DNA of 64,000 nucleotides. It comes from Phytophthora hibernalis (taxonomy: Eukaryota; Oomycota; Peronosporomycetes; Peronosporales; Peronosporaceae). Positions 8,152 to 20,100 of this stretch are shown in pieces. Each line of letters opens with the position of its first letter. Position 1 is the first letter of the stretch. The DNA is taken from assembly GCA_012656075.1 (NCBI GenBank), contig JAAKBF010000015.1, forward strand, positions 207,883-271,882, read 5' to 3'. The position numbers and the translations under genes are program-made. The notes under the pieces were generated by a model that was not told the origin of the DNA, did no database searches, and saw only the letters and a program-made list of their open reading frames with translations.

Positions 8152-8772
8152 TTAATTATACTCGTTCGTCATACGGTACTCAGCCCCGAACGCCTTGGCG
8201 AAATTTGACCGGTCTAGGTGTACATGCCGAGGCAGTTGTGAATGCCAATTCTGGGCTGAGGATGACAGCTTCAGTGCGTACATCTTCGTCCAGTCAGTCC
8301 AACCATGCTTGGCAGCTTCTGTCAAAAATCGCTGCCACCAACACACCCGATCCGGAAATAGTGCTTTGTCATCGAAGTCCTCCAGAGCACCCACGTTCAC
8401 ACATGGTCACAATGCCTTCGCCATACCGTTGTGATTCATGGTGTTCAGGTTCACAGGTACATCATCTAGAAAACTGTCCGAATCGTCAGAACTGGAGTCG
8501 CTGTCGCTTAAGTGTGAATCAAAGTCAGACACCGATGAATCACTGATGCTTTCTAACGGACGCTCTGGCAACGGTTTCGTGGATGTGTCGTGGTCGTATC
8601 TGGATGAGGTCGCTCTAGATGATATCAACTTAGACATCCTGGATGAGGGAATCACCTTGAGGTATTCCTTCCGTTCATTTTCGCTCTCCTTCCAATTCGA
8701 CGGACGAGCATGCGTGGATTCATTTCTACTGCTTGCTATTGTTTCAAACGCCTCGCATACCCACGATGACAC
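8152..8772 (-). pseudogene. Gypsy-like gag core (retrotransposon gag domain) with in-frame stop
   Basis: On the minus strand 8772-8410 is open, then a TGA stop lies at 8407-8409, and the same frame continues to 8152. The upstream half is a Ser/Asp-rich linker (SDSDSSSDDSDS). The downstream half holds WWQRFLTEAAKHGWTDWTKM, then LKLSSSAQNWHSQLPRHV, then FAKAFGAEYR. This is the W...F...W...LxxxAxxW...L...W/F pattern of the retrotransposon gag capsid domain. A frameshift near 8130 separates it from 8126-7899. The domain call is from pattern recognition of the family; the broken state is seen directly. Confidence 0.7.
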
Positions 8773-9189
8773 GATGGAGTTCTACCAATGCGGTCTCCTG
8801 GTGAGACGCATCGATAGCTGCCTCGACAACACGCTTCGTTTTAGAATATACCAGGTTTTGGTCCGTCGGAGCAACTTCATCCTGCACGGAATGACCTGTC
8901 AGACTGGAGTACGGCCACAGAAGGCGCCAATGCTAGAACTACTCAGCCCTCGTCGACAAAGGTTAAATCTGAACCTCCATCCAGAGCAGCCAGTCTACTA
9001 TATCTAGGATATCTGGTCAGATCACCAATCGAAGTGAACAAATGTCGAGGACGTCGTCCAAAGGCAAACGTCATCCAGATGTATCCGTCCAAGCCTGCCG
9101 CAAAGCGATGGAGATTCTGCCGGCGGAAAACACGGGAATCGAGTTTATACGACGTCATCGACGTTGAAGAGCACATTCATACAATCGAT
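8773..9189 (-). pseudogene. Gag-like N-terminal region, unassigned segment
   Basis: The minus strand is open from 9176 to 8943 (77 codons), with FAAGLDGYIWMTFAFGRRPR as its most distinctive stretch. I do not recognise a domain. It lies between gag-like sequence on both sides on the same strand, so it is probably part of the same decayed polyprotein, but this is inference from position. A plus-strand open stretch at 8438-9007 overlaps it and carries no motif I know. Confidence 0.3.
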
Positions 9190-9794
9190 TCAGTCAGAGT
9201 ACTCACGTCGTTCAAGCTGTTCTGGATCAATGATGCCAGGGTTGAGCCAAGTTGAGCTGATAGTGATGAATAGGGCGCAAGAAGTATTGGGACGTATGGA
9301 GCTGATGCAGGAGGAAAGAGTATCAATACAGCTCAACTGAGTGAAAGGCTTTAAACGCTGTTCCACCTCGCCCAAATGGTTGCGAAGCCAAATACCAACC
9401 TGGTGGCCACTCAAGAGTGCGACTTCCAACTGAGCTGCGTGGAGACCATCAGCGTTGACTGCCTTGGCTTCTTCATGCCGTATGCTTGCGTTGTTCTTCA
9501 GCACACTGGTTGGTACTGGGTACAAATGGGTCTGCACTGCTTCGTGCTTGCCGATTTGACGGCTGGATCAGTTTTGGTGTCGCTTCAGCAGCGCGCGATC
9601 TTCTTGCGTTTGACGTATTCCATTCGGCGCGACTTGAGACGCCCTGGCATCGATGAACGACCAGGTAACTTCACCTTCCTGAACGACTGGGCGGCCCAGT
9701 CTCGCGTCTTGATTTCGACCTTCACTGACGTGTTGTCACGGTTGTCAGACGAGTGGTGACGGGTTCGTTCGGGATCAGGGTCGATCGTGTTTCG
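9190..9794 (-). pseudogene. Gag-like N-terminal region, second segment
   Basis: Two overlapping minus-strand frames are readable. From about 9794 to 9596 the frame is basic, with VEIKTRDWAAQSFRKVKLPG and LKSRRMEYVKRKKIA. It is in phase with the open frame at 10007-9798 but separated from it by a TAG at 9795-9797. From 9537 to 9190 another frame reads LHAAQLEVALLSGHQVGIWL and VEQRLKPFTQLS; part of this is related to 731-841. No domain is recognised. The chain of adjacent same-strand fragments suggests one long decayed coding region. Confidence 0.35.
9305..9408 (-). repeat. Diverged relative of the segment at 731-841
   Basis: Shares ordered landmarks with 731-841 (TGCAGGAGG, TCAATACA, CAACTGAGTGAAA, TTCCA) and lacks about 16 bp present there. 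It has the same orientation relative to its neighbours. Confidence 0.5.
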
Positions 9795-10363
9795 CTAGAC
9801 GGTATATGGATTGGCACGTCTGGATGCAGAACGTCGTCCAGACCGAGATCCTGGAGCAACGTTACTGCACTCGTTGGTGTTGGTCAGATGCCATGACGAC
9901 ATCATCATGACCCAGTGGTACTGGTCCCGTTGCAAATGAGTTCGGTGATATGTACTCCGAAACCTCCCACCGGCGGAGTGTTTCCAGCCTAAGGGGTCAA
10001 TATCCAAACGATGGCATATGCGTCATCGCCCCTTGTCATTCGGACCAAAAATTTGAAGACCCGAGCTCTCTCTGGATGATCTTGAATCTTGTTAGACACT
10101 CGACATGAGAGCTCATCAATCCGCCGGCCGTCCCAAAAGGCTTGAGACGGGAGTCCGACACTCTGGGCGATATCCGCGGTCGAAGCATGTTCACTCAGTG
10201 TAACTGCACTGCACGAACTTTCCTCCTGCGATGATACGAAAAATGAACTCAACGAAGGCGTTGTTGGCGGCCGAGGAGGTGTCTGCTGTGGACGATTTGG
10301 ACGAGGCTCACTGCCTGACGACCTTCTCGGACTTCTCGCCCGTCGGAAACCAGACACTCTCAA
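9795..10363 (-). pseudogene. Gag-like N-terminal region, third segment
   Basis: The minus-strand frame 10363-9989 is 124 codons with a Pro/Arg/Ser-rich start (NRPQQTPPRPPTTPSLSS) and a more ordered end (RARVFKFLVRMTRGDDAYAI). It overlaps the next frame (10007-9798) by a few codons, as expected from a small indel inside one original reading frame. No family is recognised. A short plus-strand open stretch at 10231-10416 overlaps it and has no support. Confidence 0.35.
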
Positions 10364-11154
10364 TCATAACAAATTCGCGACCCAGTAAAGCCAGCTTTAT
10401 AGTCCGTCATAACTAGGTCTCGATCCGCATTCTCAGCATGGTACTCCAAGATTGGCAACTTCTGCCGACCCTAATGAAATCACGGTCGACACTTGATCCG
10501 GTGGTGCAGTTTGATCTGCTACCGCAATTCGTTGCTATGGTACTCCGGCAGTCATTTCACGCCACTCGATGAGTTCTAGGGCCAACAAATGCTGAATGTC
10601 TTTCACGACTGAACTCAAAGACTCGACGCAGTACGTGACGATACTGACCGGAACCACGCGGGGATCAAATTTCGGATACCGACGACTGCTTCACTTCCTT
10701 CGCTTCTTGGGCTACTTTTCCGCTTCCGCAGCATTTGCCTTCCATCGGCCCGGATTTCTTCCAGCGACTTCTGTTCTTCAGGCGGCAACCTCTGCGCTCT
10801 CGACACGACTGACGCGACTCATCTCCGCGATCGCCACGGCGCCTTCCTTCTCGTGCATCTCCTCTCCAGTCCTACTCACCACGGTTCAAGAGGTTAGTAG
10901 TAACTCAGCATCCTACAACCCAAACAATCTAAAACAACTCGCGGTTCTTATCCTTGGTACCGAATCGTCACGCACCAGCTGTGCCGAGGCGAGGTGACGC
11001 TTTTTGCGTCCAGCGGTGTATCGCGCTCCCAGACCCTCTCTGAATGAGGATCTCTCAAACCGCTGAATGATGATATCACCCAGTTCTTGACGTGTGTCCC
11101 TGTAGCAATCCCTATAGGTGCGTTTGCCTTCCGGGTATACCGCCTGAATAAGTT
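10364..11154 (-). pseudogene. Gag-like N-terminal region, distal segment next to the satellite
   Basis: On the minus strand an open frame without an ATG starts after a TAA near 11155 and runs to about 10917. It has a coherent, charged composition (YPEGKRTYRDCYRDTRQELG, then ERSSFREGLGARYTAGRKK). After a stop it continues in related frames to 10806-10615, with LPPEEQKSLEEIRADGRQML and IRNLIPAWF. I do not recognise a domain. The region ends 20-30 bp before the first satellite monomer, so the array appears to have replaced whatever lay upstream. A plus-strand open stretch at 10596-10997 is antisense to it and less protein-like. Confidence 0.35.
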
Positions 11155-11177
11155 GTTAGCTTACTCGAACTGAATAC

Positions 11178-14100
11178 AGCTCATCATCGTGGGTCTTCGG
11201 CGCTATTTCAGGTCCTTGCCGTTCTTCAGAGACTTCGTCACCTCGTACGACTCGTCTGGCAACACGTTGCCGCTGGGCGCCATGCCGACGCTGATTGCCG
11301 CTGCTGCGGTGGTCTCGTGTTCGTCAAAGCCGCTCTAGCAGTCGTGCAGCTCTCAAATCGGTCTTCGGCACGTTATTTCAGGTCCTTGCCGTTCTTCAGA
11401 GACTTCGTCACCTCGTACGACTCGTCTGGCAACACGTGCTTGCCGCTGGCGCCATGCCGACGCCGATTGCCGCTGCTGCAGTGGTCTCGTGTTCGTCAAA
11501 GCCGCTCAGCAGTCGTGCAGCTCTCAAATCAGTCTTCGGCGCTATTTCAGGTCCTTGCCGTTCTTCAGAGAACTTCGTCACCTCGTACGACTCGTCCGGC
11601 AACACGTGCGTGCCGCTGGGCGCCATGCCGACGCTGATTGCCGCTGCTGCGGTGGTCTCGTGGTCGTCAAAGCCGCTCTAGCAGTCGTGCAGCTCTCAAA
11701 TCGGTCTTCGGCGCTATTTCAGGTCCTTGCCGTTCTTCAGAAACTTCGTCACCTCGTACGACTCGTCCGGCAACACGCGCTTGCCGCTGGGCGCCATGCC
11801 GACGCTGATTGCCGCTGCTGCGGTGGTCTCGTGGTCGTCAAAGCCGCTCCAGCAGTCGCGCATCCCTCATCGCGGTCTTCGGCACGCTATTTCAGGTCCT
11901 TGCCGTTCTTCAGAGACTTCGTCACCTCGTACGACTCGTCTGGCAACACGCGCTTGCCGCTGGGCGCCATGCCGACGCTGATTGCCGCTGCTGCGGTGGT
12001 CTCGTGGTCGTCAAAGCCGCTCGCGCAGTCGTGCAGCTCTCAAATCAGTCTTCGGCACGTATTTCAGGTCCTTGCCGTTCTTCAGAAACTTCGTCACCTC
12101 GTACGACTCGTCTGGCAACACGTGCTTGCCGCTGGTCTCCATGCCGACGCCGATTGCCGCTGCTGCGGTGGTCTCGTGGTCGTCAAAGCCGCTCTAGCAG
12201 TCGTGCAGCTCTCAAATCAGTCTTCGGCACGCTATTTCAGGTCCTTGCCGTTCTTCAGAGACTTCGTCACCTCGTACGACTCGTCTGGCAACACGTGCCT
12301 TGCCGCTGGGCGCCATGCCGACGCTGATTGCCGCTGCTGCGGTGGTCTCGTGGTCGTCAAGCCGCTCTGCAGTCGTGCAGCTCTCAAATCAGTCTTCGGC
12401 ACGTTATTTCAGGTCCTTGCCGTTCTTCAGAGACTTCGTCACCTCGTACGACTCGTCCGGCAACACGTGCTTGCCGCTGGGCTCCATGCCGACGCTGATT
12501 GCCGCTGCTGCGGTGGTCTCGTGGTCGTCAAGCCGCTCCAGCAGTCGCGCATCCCTCATCGCGGTCTTCGGCACGTTATTTCAGGTCCTTGCCGTTCTTC
12601 AGAAACTTCGTCACCTCGTACGACTCGTCTGGCAACACGTGCTTGCCGCTGGCATGCTGACGCTGATTGCCGCTGCTGCGGTGGTCTCGTGTTCGTCTAA
12701 GCCGCTCCAGCAGTCGCGCATCCCTCATCGCGGTCTTCGGCACGTTATTTCAGGTCCTTGCCGTTCTTCAGAGACTTCGTCACCTCGTACGACTCGTCCG
12801 GCAACACGCGCGTGCCGCTGGGCGCCATGCCGACGCCGATTGCCGCTGCTGCGGTGGTCTCGTGGTCGTCAAAGCCGCTCTAGCAGTCGCGCATCCCATC
12901 GCGGTCTTCGGCACGGTCCTTGCCGTTCTTCAGAGACTTCGTCACCTCGTACGACTCGTCTGGCAACACGTGCGTTGCCGCTGGGCGCCATGCCGACGCT
13001 GATTGCCGCTGCTGCGGTGGTCTCGTGGTCGTCAAAGCCGCTCCAGCAGTCGCGCATCCCTCATCGCGGTCTTCGGCACGCTATTTCAGGTCCTTGCCGT
13101 TCTTCAGAGACTTCGTCACCTCGTACGACTCGTCTGGCAACACGTGCTTGCCGCTGGGCGCCATGCCGACGCCGATTGCCGCTGCTGCAGTGGTCTCGTG
13201 GTCGTCAAAGCCGCTCAGCAGTCGCGCATCCCTCATCGCGGTCTTCGGCACGCTATTTCAGGTCCTTGCCGTTCTTCAGAGACTTCGTCACCTCGTACGA
13301 CTCGTCCGGCAACACGCGCCGCTGGGCGCCATGCCGACGCTGATTGCCGCTGCTGCGGTGGTCGTGTTCGTCAAAGCCGCTCTAGCAGTCGTGCAGCTCT
13401 CAAATCGGTCTTCGGCACGCTATTTCAGGTCCTTGCCGTTCTTCAGAGACTTCGTCACCTCGTACGACTCGTCTGGCAACACGTGCTTGCCGCTGGGCTC
13501 CATGCCGACGCCGATTGCCGCTGCTGCGGTGGTCTCGTGGTCAAAGCCGCTCTAGCAGTCGTGCAGCTCTCAAATCGGTCTTCGGCGCGGCTAGGTCCTT
13601 GCCGTTCTTCAGAGACTTCGTCACCTCGTACGACTCGTCTGGCAACACGTGCGTGCCGCTGGGCTCCATGCCGACGCTGATTGCCGCTGCTGCGGTGGTC
13701 TCGTGGTCGTCAAAGCCGCTCCAGCAGTCGTGCAGCTCTCAAATCGGTCTTCGGCACGTTATTTCACGTCCTTGCCGTTCTTCAGAAACTTCGTCACCTC
13801 GTACGACTCGTCTGGCAACACGCGCTTGCCGCTGGGCGCCATGACGCCGATTGCCGCTGCTGCGGTGGTCTCGTGGTCGTCTAGCCGCTCCAGCAGTCGC
13901 GCATCCCTCATCGCGGTCTTCGGCACGTTATTTCAGGTCCTTGCCGTTCTTCAGAGACTTCGTCACCTCGTACGACTCGTCTGGCAACACGCGCGTGCCG
14001 CTGGTCTCCATGCTGACGCTGATTGCCGCTGCTGCGGTGGTCGTGTTCGTCAGCCGCTCCAGCAGTCGCGCATCCCTCATCGCGGTCTTCGGCACGTTAT

Positions 14101-17100
14101 TTCACGTCCTTGCCGTTCTTCAGAAACTTCGTCACCTCGTACGACTCGTCTGGCAACACGTGCGTGCCGCTGGTCTCCATGCTGACGCCGATTGCCGCTG
14201 CTGCAGTGGTCTCGTGGTCGTCAAGCCGCTCTAGCAGTCGCGCATCCCTCATCGCGGTCTTCGGCACGTTATTTCACGTCCTTGCCGTTCTTCAGAAACT
14301 TCGTCACCTCGTACGACTCGTCTGGCAACACGTGCGTGCCGCTGGGCGCCATGCTGACGCTGATTGCCGCTGCTGCGGTGGTCTCGTGGTCGTCAAGCCG
14401 CTCCAGCAGTCGCGCATCCCTCATCGCGGTCTTCGGCACGTTATTTCAGGTCCTTGCCGTTCTTCAGAAACTTCGTCACCTCGTACGACTCGTCCGGCAA
14501 CACGTGCTGCCCGCTGGTCTCCATGCCGACGCTGATTGCCGCTGCTGCGGTGGTCTCGTGGTCGTCAAAGCCGCTCTAGCAGTCGCGCATCCCTCATCGC
14601 GGTCTTCGGCACGTTATTTCAGGTCCTTGCCGTTCTTCAGAGACTTCGTCACCTCGTACGACTCGTCTGGCAACACGTGCCTTGCCGCTGGGCGCCATGC
14701 CGACGCCGATTGCCGCTGCTGCGGTGGTCTCGTGGTCGTCAAGCCGCTCTAGCAGTCGCGCATCCTCAAATCGCGGTCTTCGGCACGCTATTTCAGGTCC
14801 TTGCCGTTCTTCAGAGACTTCGTCACCTCGTACGACTCGTCCGGCAACACGTGCTTGCCGCTGGGCTCCATGCCGACGCCGATTGCCGCTGCTGCGGTGG
14901 TCTCGTGGTCGTCAAAGCCGCTCCAGCAGTCGCGCATCCCTCATCGCGGTCTTCGGCACGTTATTTCAGGTCCTTGCCGTTCTTCAGAAACTTCGTCACC
15001 TCGTACGACTCGTCTGGCAACACGTGCCTTGCCGCTGGGCGCCATGCCGACGCTGATTGCCGCTGCTGCGGTGGTCTCGTGGTCGTCAAAGCCGCTCCTG
15101 CAGTCGCGCATCCCTCATCGCGGTCTTCGGCACGTTATTTCAGGTCCTTGCCGTTCTTCAGAGACTTCGTCACCTCGTACGACTCGTCTGGCAACACGTG
15201 CCTTGCCGCTGGGCGCCATGCCGACGCCGATTGCCGCTGCTGCGGTGGTCTCGTGTTCGTCAAAGCCGCTCTAGCAGTCGCGCATCTCTCAAATCGCGGT
15301 CTTCGGCACGCTATTTCAGGTCCTTGCCGTTCTTCAGAGACTTCGTCACCTCGTACGACTCGTCTGGCAACACGTGCCTGCCGCTGGGCGCCATGCCGAC
15401 GCCGATTGCCGCTGCTGCGGTGGTCTCGTGGTCGTCAAAGCCGCTCTAGCAGTCGCGCATCCCTCATCGCGGTCTTCGGCGCGCTATTTCAGGTCCTTGC
15501 CGTTCTTCAGAGACTTCGTCACCTCGTACGACTCGTCCGGCAACACGTGCCTTGCCGCTGGGCGCCATGCCGACGCTGATTGCCGCTGCTGCGGTGGTCT
15601 CGTGGTCGTCAAAGCCGCTCTAGCAGTCGTGCAGCTCTCAAATCGGTCTTCGGCGCTATTTCAGGTCCTTGCCGTTCTTCAGAGACTTCGTCACCTCGTA
15701 CGACTCGTCTGGCAACACGTGCGTTGCCGCTGGGCGCCATGCCGACGCTGATTGCCGCTGCTGCGGTGGTCTCGTGGTCGTCAAAGCCGCTCTAGCAGTC
15801 GCGCATCCCTCATCGCGGTCTTCGGCACGGTTCAGGTCCTTCCTTGCCGTTCTTCAGAGACTTCGTCACCTCGTACGACTCGTCTGGCAACACGTGCCGC
15901 TGGGCGCCATGCCGACGCCGATTGCCGCTGCTGCGGTGGTCTCGTGGTCGTCAAAGCCGCTCTAGCAGTCGTGCAGCTCTCAAATCAGTCTTCGGCACGT
16001 TATTTCAGGTCCTTGCCGTTCTTCAGAGACTTCGTCACCTCGTACGACTCGTCTGGCAACACGCGTGCCGCTGGTCTCCATGCTGACGCCGATTGCCGCT
16101 GCTGCGGTGGTCTCGTGGTCGTCAAAGCCGCTCTAGCAGTCGTGCAGCTCTCATCGCGGTCTTCGGCGCGCTATTTCAGTCCTTGCCGTTCTTCAGAGAC
16201 TTCGTCACCTCGTACGACTCGTCTGGCAACACGTGCGTTGCCGCTGGGCGCCATGCCGACGCTGATTGCCGCTGCTGCGGTGGTCTCGTGGTCGTCAAAG
16301 CCGCTCTGCAGTCGCGCATCCCTCATCGCGGTCTTCGGCACGCTATTTCAGGTCCTTGCCGTTCTTCAGAGACTTCGTCACCTCGTACGACTCGTCTGGC
16401 AACACGTGCTTGCCGCTGGTCTCCATGCCGACGCTGATTGCCGCTGCTGCGGTGGTCTCGTGGTCGTCAAAGCCGCTCTAGCAGTCGTGCAGCTCTCAAA
16501 TCGGTCTTCGGCACGCTATTTCCGTCCTTGCCGTTCTTCAGAAACTTCGTCACCTCGTACGACTCGTCTGGCAACACGTGCGTGCCGCTGGGCGCCATGC
16601 CGACGCCGATTGCCGCTGCTGCGGTGGTCTCGTGGTCGTCAAAGCCGCTCTGCAGTCGTGCAGCTCTCAAATCAGTCTTCGGCACGTTATTTCAGGTCCT
16701 TGCCGTTCTTCAGAAACTTCGTCACCTCGTACGACTCGTCTGGCAACACGTGCGTGCCGCTGGGCGCCATGCCGACGCTGATTGCCGCTGCTGCGGTGGT
16801 CTCGTGGTCGTCAAAGCCGCTCTAGCAGTCGCGCATCTCTCAAATCGCGTCTTCGGCACGTTATTTCAGGTCCTTGCCGTTCTTCAGAGACTTCGTCACC
16901 TCCTACGACTCGCGTCTGGCAACACGTGCGTGCCGCTGGGCGCCATGCCGACGCCGATTGCCGCTGCTGCGGTGGTCGTGGTCGTCAAAGCCGCTCCTAG
17001 CAGTCGCGCATCCCTCATCGCGGTTCGGCACGTTATTTCAGGTCCTTGCCGTTCTTCAGAAACTTCGTCACCTCGTACGACTCGTCTGGCAACACGTGCG

Positions 17101-20100
17101 TGCCGCTGGGCTCCATGCCGACGCTGATTGCCGCTGCTGCGGTGGTCTCGTGGTCGTCAAAGCCGCTCTAGCAGTCGTGCAGCTCTCAAATCGGTCTTCG
17201 GCACGTTATTTCAGGTCCTTGCCGTTCTTCAGAGACTTCGTCACCTCGTACGACTCGTCTGGCAACACGTGCGTGCCGCTGGGCGCCATGCCGACGCCGA
17301 TTGCCGCTGCGGTGGTCTCGTGGTCGTCAAAGCCGCTCTAGCAGTCGCGCATCCCTCATCGCGGTCTTCGGCACGCTATTTCAGGTCCTTGCCGTTCTTC
17401 AGAGACTTCGTCACCTCGTACGACTCGTCCGGCAACACGTGCGTGCCGCTGGGCGCCATGCCGACGCCGATTGCCGCTGCTGCGGTGGTCTCGTGTTCGT
17501 CAAAGCCGCTCTAGCAGTCGCGCATCTCTCATCGCGGTCTTCGGCACGCTATTTCAGGTCCTTGCCGTTCTTCAGAAACTTCGTCACCTCGTACGACTCG
17601 TCTGGCAACACGTGCGTGCCGCTGGGCGCCATGCCGACGCCGATTGCCGCTGCTGCGGTGGTCTCGTGGTCGTCAAAGCCGCTCTGCAGTCCGCCCTCAT
17701 CGCGGTCTTCGGCACGTTATTTCACGTCCTTGCCGTTCTTCAGAAACTTCGTCACCTCGTACGACTCGTCTGGCAACACGTGCTTGCCGCTGGGCGCCAT
17801 GCCGACGCCGATTGCCGCTGCTGCGGTGGTCTCGTGGTCGTCAGTAGCCGCTCTAGCAGTCGTGCAGCTCTCAAATCGGTCTTCGGCACGCTATTTCAGG
17901 TCTTGCCGTTCTTCAGAGACTTCGTCACCTCGTACGACTCGTCTGGCAACACGTGCTTGCCGCTGGTCGCTGCCGACGCCGATTGCCGCTGCTGCGGTGG
18001 TCTCGTGGTCGTCAAAGCCGCTCTAGCAGTCGTGCAGCTCTCAATCGCGGTCTTCGGCACGCTATTTCAGGTCCTTGCCGTTCTTCAGAGACTTCGTCAC
18101 CTCGTACGACTCGTCTGGCAACACGTGCTTGCCGCTGGGCTCCATGCCGACGCCGATTGCCGCTGCTGCAGTGGTCTCGTGTTCGTCAAAGCCGCTCTAG
18201 CAGTCGCGCATCCCTCATCGCGGTCTTCGGCACGCTATTTCAGGTCCTTGCCGTTCTTCAGAAGACTTCGTCACCTCGTACGACTCGTCTGGCAACACGT
18301 GCTTGCCGCTGGGCGCCATGCCGACGCCGATTGCCGCTGCTGCAGTGGTCTCGTGGTCGTCAAAGCCGCTCCAGCAGTCGCGCATCCCTCATCGCGGTCT
18401 TCGGCACGTTATTTCAGGTCCTTGCCGTTCTTCAGAGACTTCGTCACCTCGTACGACTCGTCTGGCAACACGTGCTTGCCGCTGGTCTCCATGCCGACGC
18501 TGATTGCCGCTGCTGGTGGTCTCGTGGTCGTCAAAGCCGCTCTAGCAGTCGTGCAGCTCTCAAATCAGTCTTCGGCACGTTATTTCAGGTCCTTGCCGTT
18601 CTTCAGAGACTTCGTCACCTCGTACGACTCGTCTGGCAACACGCGCTTGCCGCTGGTCGCCATGCCGACGCCGATTGCCGCTGCTGCGGTGGTCTCGTGG
18701 TCGTCAAAGCCGCTCCAGCAGTCGCGCATCCTCATCGCGGTCTTCGGCACGGTATTTCAGGTCCTTGCCGTTCTTCAGAAACTTCGTCACCTCGTACGAC
18801 TCGTCCGGCAACACGTGCGTGCCGCTGGGCGCCATGCTGACGCCGATTGCCGCTGCTGCAGTGGTCTCGTGGTCGTCAAAGCCGCTCCAGCAGTCGCGCA
18901 TCCCTCATCGCGGTCTTCGGCACGTTATTTCAGGTCCTTGCCGTTCTTCAGAGACTTCGTCACCTCGTACGACTCGTCTGGCAACACGTGCCTTGCCGCT
19001 GGGCGCCATGCCGACTGATTGCCGCTGCTGCAGTGGTCTCGTGGTCGTCAAAGCCGCTCCAGCAGTCGCGCATCCCTCATCGCGGTCTTCGGCACGCTAT
19101 TTCAGGTCCTTGCCGTTCTTCAGAGACTTCGTCACCTCGTACGACTCGTCTGGCAACACGTGCGTTGCCGCTGGGCGCCATGCCGACGCCGATTGCCGCT
19201 GCTGCGGTGGTCTCGTGGTCGTCAAAGCCGCTCTAGCAGTCGCGCATCCCTCATCGCGGTCTTCGGCACGTTATTTCAGGTCCTTGCCGTTCTTCAGAAA
19301 CTTCGTCACCTCGTACGACTCGTCTGGCAACACGTGCTTGCCGCTGGGCGCCATGCCGACGCTGATTGCCGCTGCTGCGGTGGTCTCGTGGTCGTCAAAG
19401 CCGCTCTGCAGTCGCGCATCCCTCATCGCGGTCTTCGGCACGTTATTTCAGGTCCTTGCCGTTCTTCAGAGACTTCGTCACCTCGTACGACTCGTCCGGC
19501 AACACGCTTGCCGCTGGTTCCATGCCGACGCCGATTGCCGCTGCTGCGGTGGTCTCGTGGTCGTCAAAGCCGCTCTAGCAGTCGTGCAGCTCTCAAATCA
19601 GTCTTCGGCACGCTATTTCAGGTCCTTGCCGTTCTTCAGAGACTTCGTCACCTCGTACGACTCGTCCGGCAACACGTGCTTGCCGCTGGGCGCCATGCCG
19701 ACGCCGATTGCCGCTGCTGCGGTGGTCTCGTGTTCGTCAAAGCCGCTCTAGCAGTCGTGCAGCTCTCAAATCGGTCTTCGGCACGCTATTTCAGGTCCTT
19801 GCCGTTCTTCAGAGACTTCGTCACCTCGTACGACTCGTCTGGCAACACGTGCCTTGCCGCTGGGCGCCATGCCGACGCCGATTGCCGCTGCTGCGGTGGT
19901 CTCGTGGTCGTCAAAGCCGCTCTAGCAGTCGTGCAGCTCTCAAATCGGTCTTCGGCACGCTATTTCAGGTCCTTGCCGTTCTTCAGACTTCGTCACCTCG
20001 TACGACTCGTCAACACGTGCCTTGCCGCTGGGCGCCATGCCGACGCCGATTGCCGCTGCTGCGGTGGTCTCGTGGTCGTCAAAGCCGCTCTAGCAGTCGC

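Noticed and set aside
8438..9007. 189-codon plus-strand open frame
   Set aside because: It is antisense to the gag core with its retrotransposon gag pattern, and its translation has no recognisable domain.
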